A stretch of DNA of 64,000 nt from assembly GCA_003567685.1 (NCBI GenBank), contig PWYW01000056.1, positions 1 through 64,000 of the forward strand, written 5' to 3'. Below are positions 28,735-39,857 of the stretch, piece after piece. The position numbers were made by a program, and so were the translations under genes. This stretch comes from Gammaproteobacteria bacterium (lineage in GTDB: Bacteria > Pseudomonadota > Gammaproteobacteria > Xanthomonadales > Wenzhouxiangellaceae). Numbering within the stretch: the first letter of the stretch is position 1; the number at the start of each line of letters is the position of its first letter. The notes below the pieces were generated by a model, which had not been told where the DNA came from, searched no databases, and saw nothing but the letters and a program-made list of their open reading frames with translations.

Positions 28735-29631
28735 ATGTCGTCAGACCGGGTCAGGATTGTTGAGGTTGGCCCGCGGGACGGCCTGCAGAACGAACCCTAT
28801 ACCATCCCGACGCCGGTCAAGATCGAACTGATCGACCGGCTGTCGGCGACGGGCTTGAGCGTAGTGGAGGCGACCAGCTTTGTTGCCGCCCCGGCCATTC
28901 CACAGCTGGCCGATGCCGAGGATGTCTTCACGGGCATCAAGCCCCTGGACGAGGTTCAGTACCCCGTGCTGGTGCCCAACATCAAGGGCTACCTGCGCGC
29001 CCGTCAGGTTGGTGCCAGTCACATTGCGGTGTTCACCGCCGCCTCCGAGGCCTTCAACCGGCGCAACATCAACTGCTCGATCGCCGAATCGCTGGAGCGC
29101 TTTGCGCCGGTGATGGAAGCGGCCACTGCCGACGGCGTCACCGTGCGCGGCTACGTGTCGACGGTGCTGGGCTGTCCTTACCAGGGCGAGGTTGACGTGG
29201 CCGAGGTGGTGCGCGTGGCCCGGGCCCTGTTCGAGGCCGGCTGCGCGGAAATCTCCCTGGGCGACACGATTGGTGTCGGCACGCCGCGCAAGGCCCGGCA
29301 GATGCTTGAAGCCGTGGCTGAGGTCATCCCGATGGACCGGCTGGCCGTGCATTTCCACGATACCTACGGCCAGGCATTGTCAAACATCTACGCCTGCATG
29401 GAGGCCGGCGTACGAGTAATTGACAGCTCGGTGGCCGGCCTGGGTGGTTGCCCCTACGCGCGCGGCGCCACCGGCAACGTAGCGACCGAAGACGTGCTGT
29501 ACATGCTCAACGGGCTGGGCGTGGAAACCGGCGTTGACCTGGAAGCCATGGCCCGCGTCGGCGACTGGATAGCCGGCGAACTCGGCCGCCCCCGCTCCCG
29601 CACCGGCCAGGCCCTGCTCAAACGAAGCTGA
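28735..29631 (+). CDS. mvaB: hydroxymethylglutaryl-CoA lyase
   Basis: VRIVEVGPRDGLQNE; VAVHFHDTYGQALSN-type motif; GLGGCPYARGATGNVATEDV. Confidence 0.95.
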   Translation: MSSDRVRIVEVGPRDGLQNEPYTIPTPVKIELIDRLSATGLSVVEATSFVAAPAIPQLADAEDVFTGIKPLDEVQYPVLVPNIKGYLRARQVGASHIAVFTAASEAFNRRNINCSIAESLERFAPVMEAATADGVTVRGYVSTVLGCPYQGEVDVAEVVRVARALFEAGCAEISLGDTIGVGTPRKARQMLEAVAEVIPMDRLAVHFHDTYGQALSNIYACMEAGVRVIDSSVAGLGGCPYARGATGNVATEDVLYMLNGLGVETGVDLEAMARVGDWIAGELGRPRSRTGQALLKRS

Positions 29632-29640
29632 ACAAGCGGC

Positions 29641-30114
29641 TAACCGCAAAGACGCAAAGGGCGCCAAGAAAAGGCTTTCAAGAATGGCGGATGATTCACG
29701 ATTAAGCTCGGAAAGAACGGCCGCCGATCTGGTTGACAGTGCCGTCAAAGTGCACCGGGCGCTCGGTCCGGGACTGCTCGAATCTGCTTACCAGGGCTGC
29801 CTGGCTCACGAAATGACCGAGCGAGGCTACTCGGTTCAAACCGAGATAATCCTTCCGGTCGACTATGAAGGCATCCAGATTGACCGGGGATACCGAATTG
29901 ATATGTTGGTCAACGATCACCTGATCGTCGAAAACAAATCGGTTTCTGCTCTGACAGATGTGCATAAAGCACAGGTTATTACGTACCTCAAGCTCTCAGG
30001 CCTTCAACTTGGATTTTTGATCAACTGGAACGTTACTTTAATCAAACACGGAATCCAGCGAGTCGCGAACGCTCTTTAATACTTTCCTTTGCGCCCTTCG
30101 CGTCTTTGCGGTTA
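29641..30114. mobile_element. family A inverted-repeat element enclosing a GxxExxY gene
   Basis: Left arm TAACCGCAAAGACGCAAAGGGCGCCAAGAAAAGG (29641-29674); right arm, reverse complemented, TAACCGCAAAGACGCGAAGGGCGCAAAGGAAAGT (30081-30114). Confidence 0.65.
29684..30079 (+). CDS. GxxExxY family protein (PDDEXK_3-type)
   Basis: VHRALGPGLLESAYQGCLAHEM; GYRIDMLVNDHLIVENKSV; HKAQVITYLKLSGLQLGFLINWNV. Confidence 0.93.
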   Translation: MADDSRLSSERTAADLVDSAVKVHRALGPGLLESAYQGCLAHEMTERGYSVQTEIILPVDYEGIQIDRGYRIDMLVNDHLIVENKSVSALTDVHKAQVITYLKLSGLQLGFLINWNVTLIKHGIQRVANAL

Positions 30115-30140
30115 GTGAATCTTTCAAGAGGAATAGTCAA

Positions 30141-30911
30141 ATGGAATTGAACGAGATCAAGGCAGTGGTGACCGGCGGGGTGTCGGGGTTGGGTTTTGCG
30201 GTGGCGCAACGGTTTGTTGCCGATGGCGGCAAGGTGGCGTTGCTGGATGTCAACGAAGACAAGGCGGCCGATGCCGTGGCCGCGCTGGGTGATGCCAACG
30301 CGAGGTTCTTCAGGGTCGATGTCACCAGTGAGGCCGACGTGGTTCGGGTGCTGGGCGAGGCCCGCGACTGGATGGGCGGCATTACCGTGGCCATGAACTG
30401 CGCCGGCATTCTCGGTGCGGGCCGGGTGCTCGGGCGTGAAGCGCCGATGCCGCTGGAAACCTTTTCAAAAACCGTGATGGTCAACCTGGTTGGCAGCTTC
30501 AACGTGGCCAAGGCCGCAGCCGACCTGATGCAACACAACGAGCCCAACGCCGACAACGAGCGTGGTGTCATCATCAATACGGCCTCGGTGGCCGCATTCG
30601 AAGGCCAGATCGGCCAGGCCGCCTACTCGGCCTCCAAGGGCGGTGTGGTCGGCATGACGCTGCCGATGGCCCGTGAGTTCACTCGTATTGGCGTTCGCGT
30701 CATGACCATTGCCCCGGGCGTGTTCCACACGCCGATGGTCGACATCATGCCCGAGCCGGTGCAAAAGGCCCTGGGCGAGTCGATCCCTTTCCCCAAGCGC
30801 CTGGGCAAGAGCGAAGAGTTTGCCGCGCTGGCCGCCCACATCATCGAAAACGCCTATTTCAACGGCACCACCATCCGGCTTGATGGCGCGGTGCGCCTGG
30901 AGCCGAAATAA
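30141..30911 (+). CDS. SDR-family 3-hydroxyacyl-CoA dehydrogenase-like protein (HSD10 type)
   Basis: VTGGVSGLG, NCAGI, YSASKGG, FPKRLGKSEEFAALAAHIIEN. Confidence 0.88.
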   Translation: MELNEIKAVVTGGVSGLGFAVAQRFVADGGKVALLDVNEDKAADAVAALGDANARFFRVDVTSEADVVRVLGEARDWMGGITVAMNCAGILGAGRVLGREAPMPLETFSKTVMVNLVGSFNVAKAAADLMQHNEPNADNERGVIINTASVAAFEGQIGQAAYSASKGGVVGMTLPMAREFTRIGVRVMTIAPGVFHTPMVDIMPEPVQKALGESIPFPKRLGKSEEFAALAAHIIENAYFNGTTIRLDGAVRLEPK

Positions 30912-31315
30912 TGGAAACCTTTGCGGCACTGGAAGCCCACGTCAAGGCCCACCATGACGTGGTTCACGACGAGCCCTTCATGCTCGGGCTGGAGGTGCCG
31001 GTGGGCAAGGATCGCCACCAGAGCGTGTTCCTGGCCGAGCTCAAGGGCAGCGACGGCAAGCGATTCCTGCGCGTGGAAACCACCGTTGCACCGCTGGCCA
31101 ACCATGACCCGGAGAAGTGCCTCCGGGTCAACCTGATGCTGAGAACCGGCTACCTGGCCGTGGGTGACATGGAGGGCGTGGCGTTCCTCAAGCTGTGCGA
31201 GAACATGCTCTACAACAACCTGACCACCGACGCGCTGGACTACATCATCCGCCACATCGCCGAGTTGGGCGACAAGATCGAAGAGACCCTGAACAAAGGC
31301 GGCGACTGGTTCTAA
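30911..31315 (+). CDS. small YbjN-like / sensory-chaperone-like hypothetical protein
   Basis: 134 aa ORF overlapping the SDR stop; alpha/beta character; identity uncertain. Confidence 0.6.
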   Translation: METFAALEAHVKAHHDVVHDEPFMLGLEVPVGKDRHQSVFLAELKGSDGKRFLRVETTVAPLANHDPEKCLRVNLMLRTGYLAVGDMEGVAFLKLCENMLYNNLTTDALDYIIRHIAELGDKIEETLNKGGDWF

Positions 31316-31330
31316 GGCGAAAAGAAGGAC

Positions 31331-31397
31331 TAACCGCGAAGGCGCAAAGAACGCAAAGAAAGGTTTTTCCTTGGCGCTCTTCGCGTCTTCGCGGTTA
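31331..31397. repeat. family A inverted-repeat element without ORF
   Basis: TAACCGCGAAGGCGCAAAGAACGCAAAGAAAGG-ttttt-CCTTGGCGCTCTTCGCGTCTTCGCGGTTA. Confidence 0.75.
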
Positions 31398-31411
31398 GTG
31401 CTTTTCTGATC

Positions 31412-32233
31412 TTACTTTTCGTTGAAAACGTGGATGTCGCGCTGCGGGAACGGAATCGAGCAGCCGGCGTCTTCCAGCGCCACTTTCAGCTGTTCGAGCA
31501 GCTCGCCACGTACCGGCCAGAAATCGCTGGCGTTGACCCAGGGCCTGACGGCAAAATCGACGCTTGAGTCACCAAGCTCCATCACCATAATGGTCGGTTC
31601 CGGATCATCCAGCACTTTTTCGTGTGCCTTGAGCACTTTCTCGATAGTGGCACGGGCAAGCTTCAGGTCATCGTCGTAATGCACGCCAATGATCAGGTCA
31701 ACGCGTCGAGTATCGTAGGCCGAATAGTTGGTAATGGGATTAGACGTGATTGAGCTGTTGGGGACAACCACGTGCCGGTTGTCCGGGGTTTTCAGTTCCG
31801 TCTGGAAAATCCCCACTTTCTGGACCACGCCGGACACGCCCCCCGCCTCGACAAAGTTGCCGCGGGTAAAGGGGTGAAACGCAATGATCATGATGCCTGA
31901 GGCAAAATTGCTGAGCGAGCTCTGCAGGGCAAGTCCAACCGCCAGAGCCAAACCACCCAACACCGCCACCAGCGGGGCAATCTGCACGCCCAGTGAACCG
32001 ACAGCAACCAGGACGACTGTCACCAGCAGCACACTGTAGAGAATATTGCCGACGAAATTGACCAGCAGCTCGTCCATTTCCCGTCGCTTCATCTGGCCAC
32101 GCATCAGGCGAACGATCGCCTTGGCAACCCAGCGGCCAATGATGAAAATCAGAATGGCGGCGATTAGCTGCCAGCTTAGGGCCAACAACGCCAAAGGATC
32201 GATATCGCCCAGTCGTTCAGTCAATGCGTCCAT
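31412..32233 (-). CDS. mscS: small-conductance mechanosensitive channel (MscS family)
   Basis: VGLALQSSLSNFASGIMII; PFTRGNFVEAGGVSGVVQKVGIFQTELKTPDNRHVVVPNSSI. Confidence 0.94.
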   Translation of the reverse strand: MDALTERLGDIDPLALLALSWQLIAAILIFIIGRWVAKAIVRLMRGQMKRREMDELLVNFVGNILYSVLLVTVVLVAVGSLGVQIAPLVAVLGGLALAVGLALQSSLSNFASGIMIIAFHPFTRGNFVEAGGVSGVVQKVGIFQTELKTPDNRHVVVPNSSITSNPITNYSAYDTRRVDLIIGVHYDDDLKLARATIEKVLKAHEKVLDDPEPTIMVMELGDSSVDFAVRPWVNASDFWPVRGELLEQLKVALEDAGCSIPFPQRDIHVFNEK

Positions 32234-32315
32234 GTTGTTTTCCTTTATTAATCAGTAATCAATTAATGCGCCAGAACAGCACGCGGATAGTCCGTTGCCG
32301 AAGCGACATCGGTGA

Positions 32316-33119
32316 TCAATCCTCACCACGATAAGACTTGATGATATACCCGCCGGATTTTTCATCATGCTGAAGCATGAGGAAGCCGTGGGTCTGTGCC
32401 TCCTGTAGCAAGTGATTGAAGTTCTTGAAGCCGTGGTAGCTTTCCGAGAAACCCGGCTTGCGACGTTTAAGCGCCTGCTTGACCATGGATCCCCACACCT
32501 TTTCCTCGGCATCGCGGTCCTCGAACAAGGCCTCAGTCGTTTCCAGTACCAATTCGAAGGCTTCCTGGGCCTTGTCGTCCACGGCTTTTGCTGCGGTCTT
32601 CTTGGCCGACTTTTTCCTGGTCGCCTTCTTGCCTCGGCCTTCAGCCTTTTTCCTCTGATTGCGAATCAAATCGTCATAGAAGATGAATTCGTCGCAATTG
32701 GCCATCAGCAGGTCCGAGGTCGAGCTTTTGACCCCGACGCCGATGACCGTCTTGTTGTTCTCGCGAAGCTTCGAGACCAGCGGCGAAAAATCCGAATCGC
32801 CGGAGATGATCACAAAGGTATCCACGTGCCCCTTGGTGTAGCAAAGGTCCAGCGCATCCACCACCATCCGGATATCGGCCGAGTTCTTGCCCGACTGACG
32901 GACGTGCGGAATGTCGATCAGCTCGAAAGCCGCCTCATGCATGGCTGCCTTGAAGTCGCGGTAGCGCCCCCAATCGCAGTAGGCCTTGCGCACCACGATA
33001 TTGCCCTTGAGCAGCAATCGCTCGAGGACTTTCTGGATATCGAAGGCATCAAAGCGTGCATCCCGCACGCCAAGCGCAACGTTCTCGAAGTCGCAGAAGA
33101 TGGCCAGGTTTCGGGTCAT
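32316..33119 (-). CDS. NYN-domain (PIN-like) protein with probable C-terminal OST-HTH/LOTUS domain
   Basis: AIFCDFENVALG; GKNSADIRMVVDALDLCYTKGHVDTFVIISGDSDFSPLVSKLRE; Lys-rich linker; FSESYHGFKNFNHLLQEAQTHGFL. Confidence 0.85.
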   Translation of the reverse strand: MTRNLAIFCDFENVALGVRDARFDAFDIQKVLERLLLKGNIVVRKAYCDWGRYRDFKAAMHEAAFELIDIPHVRQSGKNSADIRMVVDALDLCYTKGHVDTFVIISGDSDFSPLVSKLRENNKTVIGVGVKSSTSDLLMANCDEFIFYDDLIRNQRKKAEGRGKKATRKKSAKKTAAKAVDDKAQEAFELVLETTEALFEDRDAEEKVWGSMVKQALKRRKPGFSESYHGFKNFNHLLQEAQTHGFLMLQHDEKSGGYIIKSYRGED

Positions 33120-33139
33120 GAAGGCATTCTCGGCAAACG

Positions 33140-33661
33140 TCAGAGCGCCTGGCGAACGGCGCGAAGGAAGGTCTGGAGCAGGCCGGCGATCGTGGGTATC
33201 GAGGCGTGCAGGCTATGGTCGTCGGGCAGCAGATGCAGTGACGCACCAAGCGCACGAGCGAACTTGACACTGCCCTCGGGAGGAACGATGTCGTCCTGCC
33301 AGCCATGAACCACGCAAAGCTGCCCGGTAAGGGGCTGGTAAGCCTCCCGGATAACGCCGCCCGGCACGCGGTCTTCCATGAATAGCGCCGGCGCCATCAG
33401 GAACAAGCCCGCCACTGGCATTTTCTCTGCCGCCGCCAGGGAAACCAGCCCACCGAGCGAGGAACCAACCAGCACGGATGGCTTGGCGTTGGCCGACAGT
33501 CGGGATTCCAGGTGGGCGACCCGACCGTGCGGATCGTCCTGCCAGGGGCGATAGTCCGGCGCTTCGACCTTCCAGCCCTCGTCGAGGGCCAGGGGTGTGA
33601 GCCGGCGAATCTTCTCAGAGCTAGGGCTGGAGAGATGACCGTGACTGAAAATGACCCGCAT
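33140..33661 (-). CDS. small alpha/beta hydrolase (YqiA-like)
   Basis: VIFSHG; VGSSLGGLVSL; VVHGWQDDIVPPEGSV; DDHSLH. Confidence 0.8.
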   Translation of the reverse strand: MRVIFSHGHLSSPSSEKIRRLTPLALDEGWKVEAPDYRPWQDDPHGRVAHLESRLSANAKPSVLVGSSLGGLVSLAAAEKMPVAGLFLMAPALFMEDRVPGGVIREAYQPLTGQLCVVHGWQDDIVPPEGSVKFARALGASLHLLPDDHSLHASIPTIAGLLQTFLRAVRQAL

Positions 33662-34647
33662 CAGTTCAGGAAGCGACCGCAGGCAGACAGGCTCCGGTCA
33701 TTGATTTGCAGGTGAACGGTAATCGGAAACGTCCAGCCAACCATGGTGTCGGTGCAATCGGCCTGTTCCAGGGTCACCTCGGCCAGGTTGCCGGGTGATT
33801 CGGCGCGGTAGCCGGCCTGGTCGGGCAGAATTTCAAGCGTACCGGAGAATTCCAGCTCGGAAACCCCATAATCCAGCACCAGTTCGAGATCCGCCTGTTC
33901 GTGGCGAGCGTGCAGATGCCAGCCCGGCTCGTTGCCGACCGCACGGAAATCCACGCCATCCATCATCGCCTGGGTCCAGGGCGACACCCGGTCGCGCGGC
34001 ACGCAGTCCACGGCGTCGCCATCGGCCAGGGTCAAGCGGGCCTGATCCTGACCGCGAGTCCAGAATTCGACCTCATCGGCCGCATAGCGGGCACCCGAAG
34101 CCGCCGGTTGAAGCTCAAGCTCCAGCAGCGCCCAGGGTAGCGACAGCCTGGCGGATTCGTCACCGTCGAACTGAACATCCAACGCCACTTCGCCACACTG
34201 GAAGGAGTGCCATCCGGCCATCGGCTCATCGCGATCCGGATCGGCTTCGCTGTAGTCAACGCCAGTCAGGCGAATCCTGCCCAACTCCGCTGAATCGGCG
34301 CTTATGGGCACCTCGGCCGCAAAACGTGGACTTCCGTCCGGCAAGAACAGCGTCAAGTGAAGGTGGTAGGTTTTGCCCACCTCCAGCAAGTCAGCAGCCA
34401 CCGACAGGCCGAAGGGATACGGCGGCGCCTCTGGACCCTCGATTCGCTCATGTGCGAGAACCTCACCAGTGGCGTCATCAGCCAACTCGATTTCGAGCGT
34501 CGAACCCGGCGGCATCATGATCCGTTCAAGATAATAGGCCTCTCCGGTGATCTCGGCCCGAGCCTCCGAGGTGAGGGGCTCCTGCGCTGAATCTCCGCCA
34601 CACGCTGCCAGGGCGACAATGGTGAAAAACCATAGCCATCGTTTCAT
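33661..34647 (-). CDS. YbaY-family lipoprotein
   Basis: LAACGG lipobox; ITGEAYYLERIMMPPGSTLEIELAD typical of YbaY domain. Confidence 0.8.
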   Translation of the reverse strand: MKRWLWFFTIVALAACGGDSAQEPLTSEARAEITGEAYYLERIMMPPGSTLEIELADDATGEVLAHERIEGPEAPPYPFGLSVAADLLEVGKTYHLHLTLFLPDGSPRFAAEVPISADSAELGRIRLTGVDYSEADPDRDEPMAGWHSFQCGEVALDVQFDGDESARLSLPWALLELELQPAASGARYAADEVEFWTRGQDQARLTLADGDAVDCVPRDRVSPWTQAMMDGVDFRAVGNEPGWHLHARHEQADLELVLDYGVSELEFSGTLEILPDQAGYRAESPGNLAEVTLEQADCTDTMVGWTFPITVHLQINDRSLSACGRFLN

Positions 34648-34718
34648 CGTTATCCCACCCGCTTTGATTGCCTATGAGGTTATCAAGCTTAACCCATCAA
34701 ATGGGCACTCGACAGGCT

Positions 34719-36665
<1,947 letters not shown>

Positions 36666-36766
36666 GGTGGATCCAGGCTGAGAAATATCCAGCGCAAAGA
36701 GTAGCAAGGAAGCGGCGCCAGCGTCAGTTGTACGAAGGGGCAGTCTTATGCAGGCACGACTAACAT

Positions 36767-39700
36767 TCAGCCGGCGCCGGGCCGGCTGCGCATGGACAGG
36801 CGGTAGAGCAAGGGGATGACGAACAGGGTGAGCAGGGCCGAGACGGTAAGACCCCAGACCAGGGTAACGGCCACCGGGCCCCAGAGCAATGAGCGGCCGC
36901 CCAGGCCTAGTGCCAGTGACAGCAGGCCTGCGATGGTGGTCGCGGTGGTCATGATGATGGGAATTACCCGCCGGCGAGCCGCGTAGATCGTCGCGTGGAG
37001 CGGGCGCATGCCGGCGGACAGACGCTGGTTGGCCGCGTCGATCAACACGATGGCAGCGTTGACGGCGATGCCGGCCAGGGCAATGATTCCGTAGAGCGTG
37101 TACAGGCTTAAGGGATTACCCGACAGCAGCAAACCAAAGACCACGCCGGTGAAGGCCATCGGCACCGTGGCCAGGATCAGCAGCGGCTGGAAGTAGCTGC
37201 GGAACTGGGTGGCCAGGATGAGGTAGATCAGACCCAGTCCAAGCAGGAACAATACGGCCATGGCCTCCAGCGATTCCTCGATGTCATCCAGTTCGCCGGT
37301 GAAATCCAGATCGGTATTCGGGAAGTCGGCGCGCACCTCGTCCCAGGCGGCCAGGATGCGGCGGTTGACTTCGACGGTATTGGTCACGCGCCGGTCGATA
37401 TCGCCTTCCACCGTGATAGTCCGCCGCAGGTTGTAGTGACGGATGACGCCGGGCGCCTCACCGGCCTGCGCGCTGACCAGTCCGCCCAGACGACTGACCT
37501 GCCCATTGGGCAGTACCAGCGGGTCATCGAGGACATCCATCGGATCACCGGGGCGCGGCCGTTCGGCGCGAACGCGCAATTCATAACGATCACCCGCCTC
37601 GCGGGTGAAGCCGACGATATCGCCATCGACATGCAGCCGCAGCAGGCGGGCCAGGGGCTCGGGCGCCAGCCCGGCCTGGGCCAGGGCTTCCCGGTCAAGC
37701 CGCAGCACCAGCTCGGAGCGACCGGGCACCCGGTCGTCGGTAATGTCGCGGGTACCGGGCAGTTCGGCAATCAGCTCGCGCAAACGCTCGGTGGCCCGTC
37801 TGAGCTCGTCGAAATCGTCGCTTCGAACCTTGACGTTGATCGGCTGCTGAGTCGGTGGCCCGCCGGAAATCTGCAGGAAGGCAATGCTGCCGTCGATCGG
37901 CGTCGATTCGACATCAGCGCGCATGGCCTCGATCACCTGGTTGACGTCACGTCGGCCGCGCGGCGGGTTGAGCGACACCACCACCTGTCCGTACTGGTCG
38001 CCGAACAGCGGCTCGACGTCGGTGAACTGGACACCGGCCAGGCTGATCACTGATCGCGCCTCATCGGGCTCCAGGTGCTGGCGGACGCGAGCCTCAACCT
38101 GCTGGACCCGTTCGATGGTGTCGTCCAGCGCCACATCGCCGGGCAGGTCGACCTGTACGTAGAACAGGCGCATCGGGTCGAAGGCGAAAAATTCCAGCCG
38201 CACCAGGCCGGCAGCGACCATGGTCAGGGCGAAGGCAAAACCCAACGCTGAAAGCGACAGGAAACGCCGTGGCCGGCGCATGACATAAACGAGCGAGCGC
38301 ACGTAACGGCGCCGAATGAGCCGGGTCAGTTCGCCTCGCCTATCGCGCCCGGCAGCAGGCGGCTGGTAGCGGCTGTGGACCACCTGGGTCGGCAGCACCC
38401 AGAAGGCCTGGACCAGCGAGATCAACAGCCCTACCGTGACCACGAAGGGCACCACGAACATGAACTTGCCGACGATGCCCGGCAGCAGCATCAGCGGCAG
38501 GAAGGCGGCAATGGTGGTCAGGACCGAGGCAGTCAGCGGCATAGCCACTTCGCCAAAGGCCCGGGTGGCCGCCTGCATGGCCGGCTGGCCCCGCCGCAAG
38601 CGGTAATAGATGGCCTCGACCATCACCACCGACACATCGACCAGCATGCCAAGCACGATCACCACGCCCAGCAGCACGGTGATGTTGAGGGTGAACCCGA
38701 CGGCATACAGCACGGCGAAGGTGCCGGCCACGCACAGGATCAGGCCGCTGCCGACCAGCAGGGCGATGCGGCTGGCCAGGAACAGCCAGCAGACCAGGAG
38801 CACCAGCAACAGGCCAACCACGGCGTTGTTGCGCATGATGTCGATGGCCTCGCGGGTGGCCACGGTCTGGTCGTCGGCCAGCACCAGCGCCAGGCCCTGA
38901 TCAGCCAGTACCGGGTTGCGCCGCTCAATGTAATCGTTGAGTTCGGCAATCAGCTCCAGGGTGTTGGCGCCTGGTCGCTTGGTGACCGACAGCAGAATGG
39001 CCGGGCGGCCCTCGTGGCGCACCAGCTGTTCCGGGATACTGGCACCCAGGCGCATGCGAGCGACCTCATCGAAACGCACCACGCCGCCGTCGACCGGGCT
39101 TGGCAGGGTCAAGCCGGCCAGGGCCTGGGGGTCGATCGAGCGGCCTTCGGCGCGAATCAGCCATTGGCCATGGGCCGTTTGCAGGCGTCCGGCAAAAACG
39201 TCCCGGTACCAGCCCGATGCGGCGTTGGCCAGATCCAGCGCGTTGAGCCCGCGGGCGGCCAGTGCCGCCGGGTCGAACAGCAGCTGCAGCTCCGGCGTGT
39301 TCAGGCCCTGGGCCAGAATCTGGTCGACCGAGCCCAGGCGTTCGAGGTCCTGCCGGGCTCGGCGGGCCAGGCTCCTTAGCGCGTCGTCGTCGGCCTGGCC
39401 CACCGCCAGCACCAGCGCGGTCGGGAAGCCTGAGGAAGAAGTGACCTCGAAGATGTTCGGGTCGCGCGCCTCGGGCGGCAGTTCGTCGTTGACCATGGCC
39501 TGCACTTCCCGCCGCAGGTCGGCCACCCGTCGCTCGAAATCGCGCTGGGAAATTTCCTGGAAGCGGACCAGGATATTGGAGACGTTCTCGCGGCTGCTGG
39601 AGACCACGAAACGCACGTCCTGCAGCCGGGCGATGGCTTCTTCCAGCGGGTCGGTGACCAGCCGCTCGACGTCCTCGGCCGAAGCGCCAGGCAGCACCGT

Positions 39701-39844
39701 GGTCATGTTGATCCAGTTGAAATTGACTTCCGGATCGCGCTCGCGCGGCATCAGCCAGAACGCGGCCAGCCCCATGGCCAGCACCACCACCATGAACACA
39801 TTGGCCAGCGGGTGGTTTGCGTACAGGCGATTGAGCATGCTCAA
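36767..39844 (-). CDS. RND efflux transporter permease (AcrB/MdtBC-like)
   Basis: 1025 aa, RND N- and C-terminal halves; LADDQTVATREAIDIMRNNAVVGLLLV; LYTLYGIIALAGIAVNAAIVLIDAAN. Confidence 0.94.
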   Translation of the reverse strand: MSMLNRLYANHPLANVFMVVVLAMGLAAFWLMPRERDPEVNFNWINMTTVLPGASAEDVERLVTDPLEEAIARLQDVRFVVSSSRENVSNILVRFQEISQRDFERRVADLRREVQAMVNDELPPEARDPNIFEVTSSSGFPTALVLAVGQADDDALRSLARRARQDLERLGSVDQILAQGLNTPELQLLFDPAALAARGLNALDLANAASGWYRDVFAGRLQTAHGQWLIRAEGRSIDPQALAGLTLPSPVDGGVVRFDEVARMRLGASIPEQLVRHEGRPAILLSVTKRPGANTLELIAELNDYIERRNPVLADQGLALVLADDQTVATREAIDIMRNNAVVGLLLVLLVCWLFLASRIALLVGSGLILCVAGTFAVLYAVGFTLNITVLLGVVIVLGMLVDVSVVMVEAIYYRLRRGQPAMQAATRAFGEVAMPLTASVLTTIAAFLPLMLLPGIVGKFMFVVPFVVTVGLLISLVQAFWVLPTQVVHSRYQPPAAGRDRRGELTRLIRRRYVRSLVYVMRRPRRFLSLSALGFAFALTMVAAGLVRLEFFAFDPMRLFYVQVDLPGDVALDDTIERVQQVEARVRQHLEPDEARSVISLAGVQFTDVEPLFGDQYGQVVVSLNPPRGRRDVNQVIEAMRADVESTPIDGSIAFLQISGGPPTQQPINVKVRSDDFDELRRATERLRELIAELPGTRDITDDRVPGRSELVLRLDREALAQAGLAPEPLARLLRLHVDGDIVGFTREAGDRYELRVRAERPRPGDPMDVLDDPLVLPNGQVSRLGGLVSAQAGEAPGVIRHYNLRRTITVEGDIDRRVTNTVEVNRRILAAWDEVRADFPNTDLDFTGELDDIEESLEAMAVLFLLGLGLIYLILATQFRSYFQPLLILATVPMAFTGVVFGLLLSGNPLSLYTLYGIIALAGIAVNAAIVLIDAANQRLSAGMRPLHATIYAARRRVIPIIMTTATTIAGLLSLALGLGGRSLLWGPVAVTLVWGLTVSALLTLFVIPLLYRLSMRSRPGAG

Positions 39845-39857
39845 AGCCGTGCCGTGT

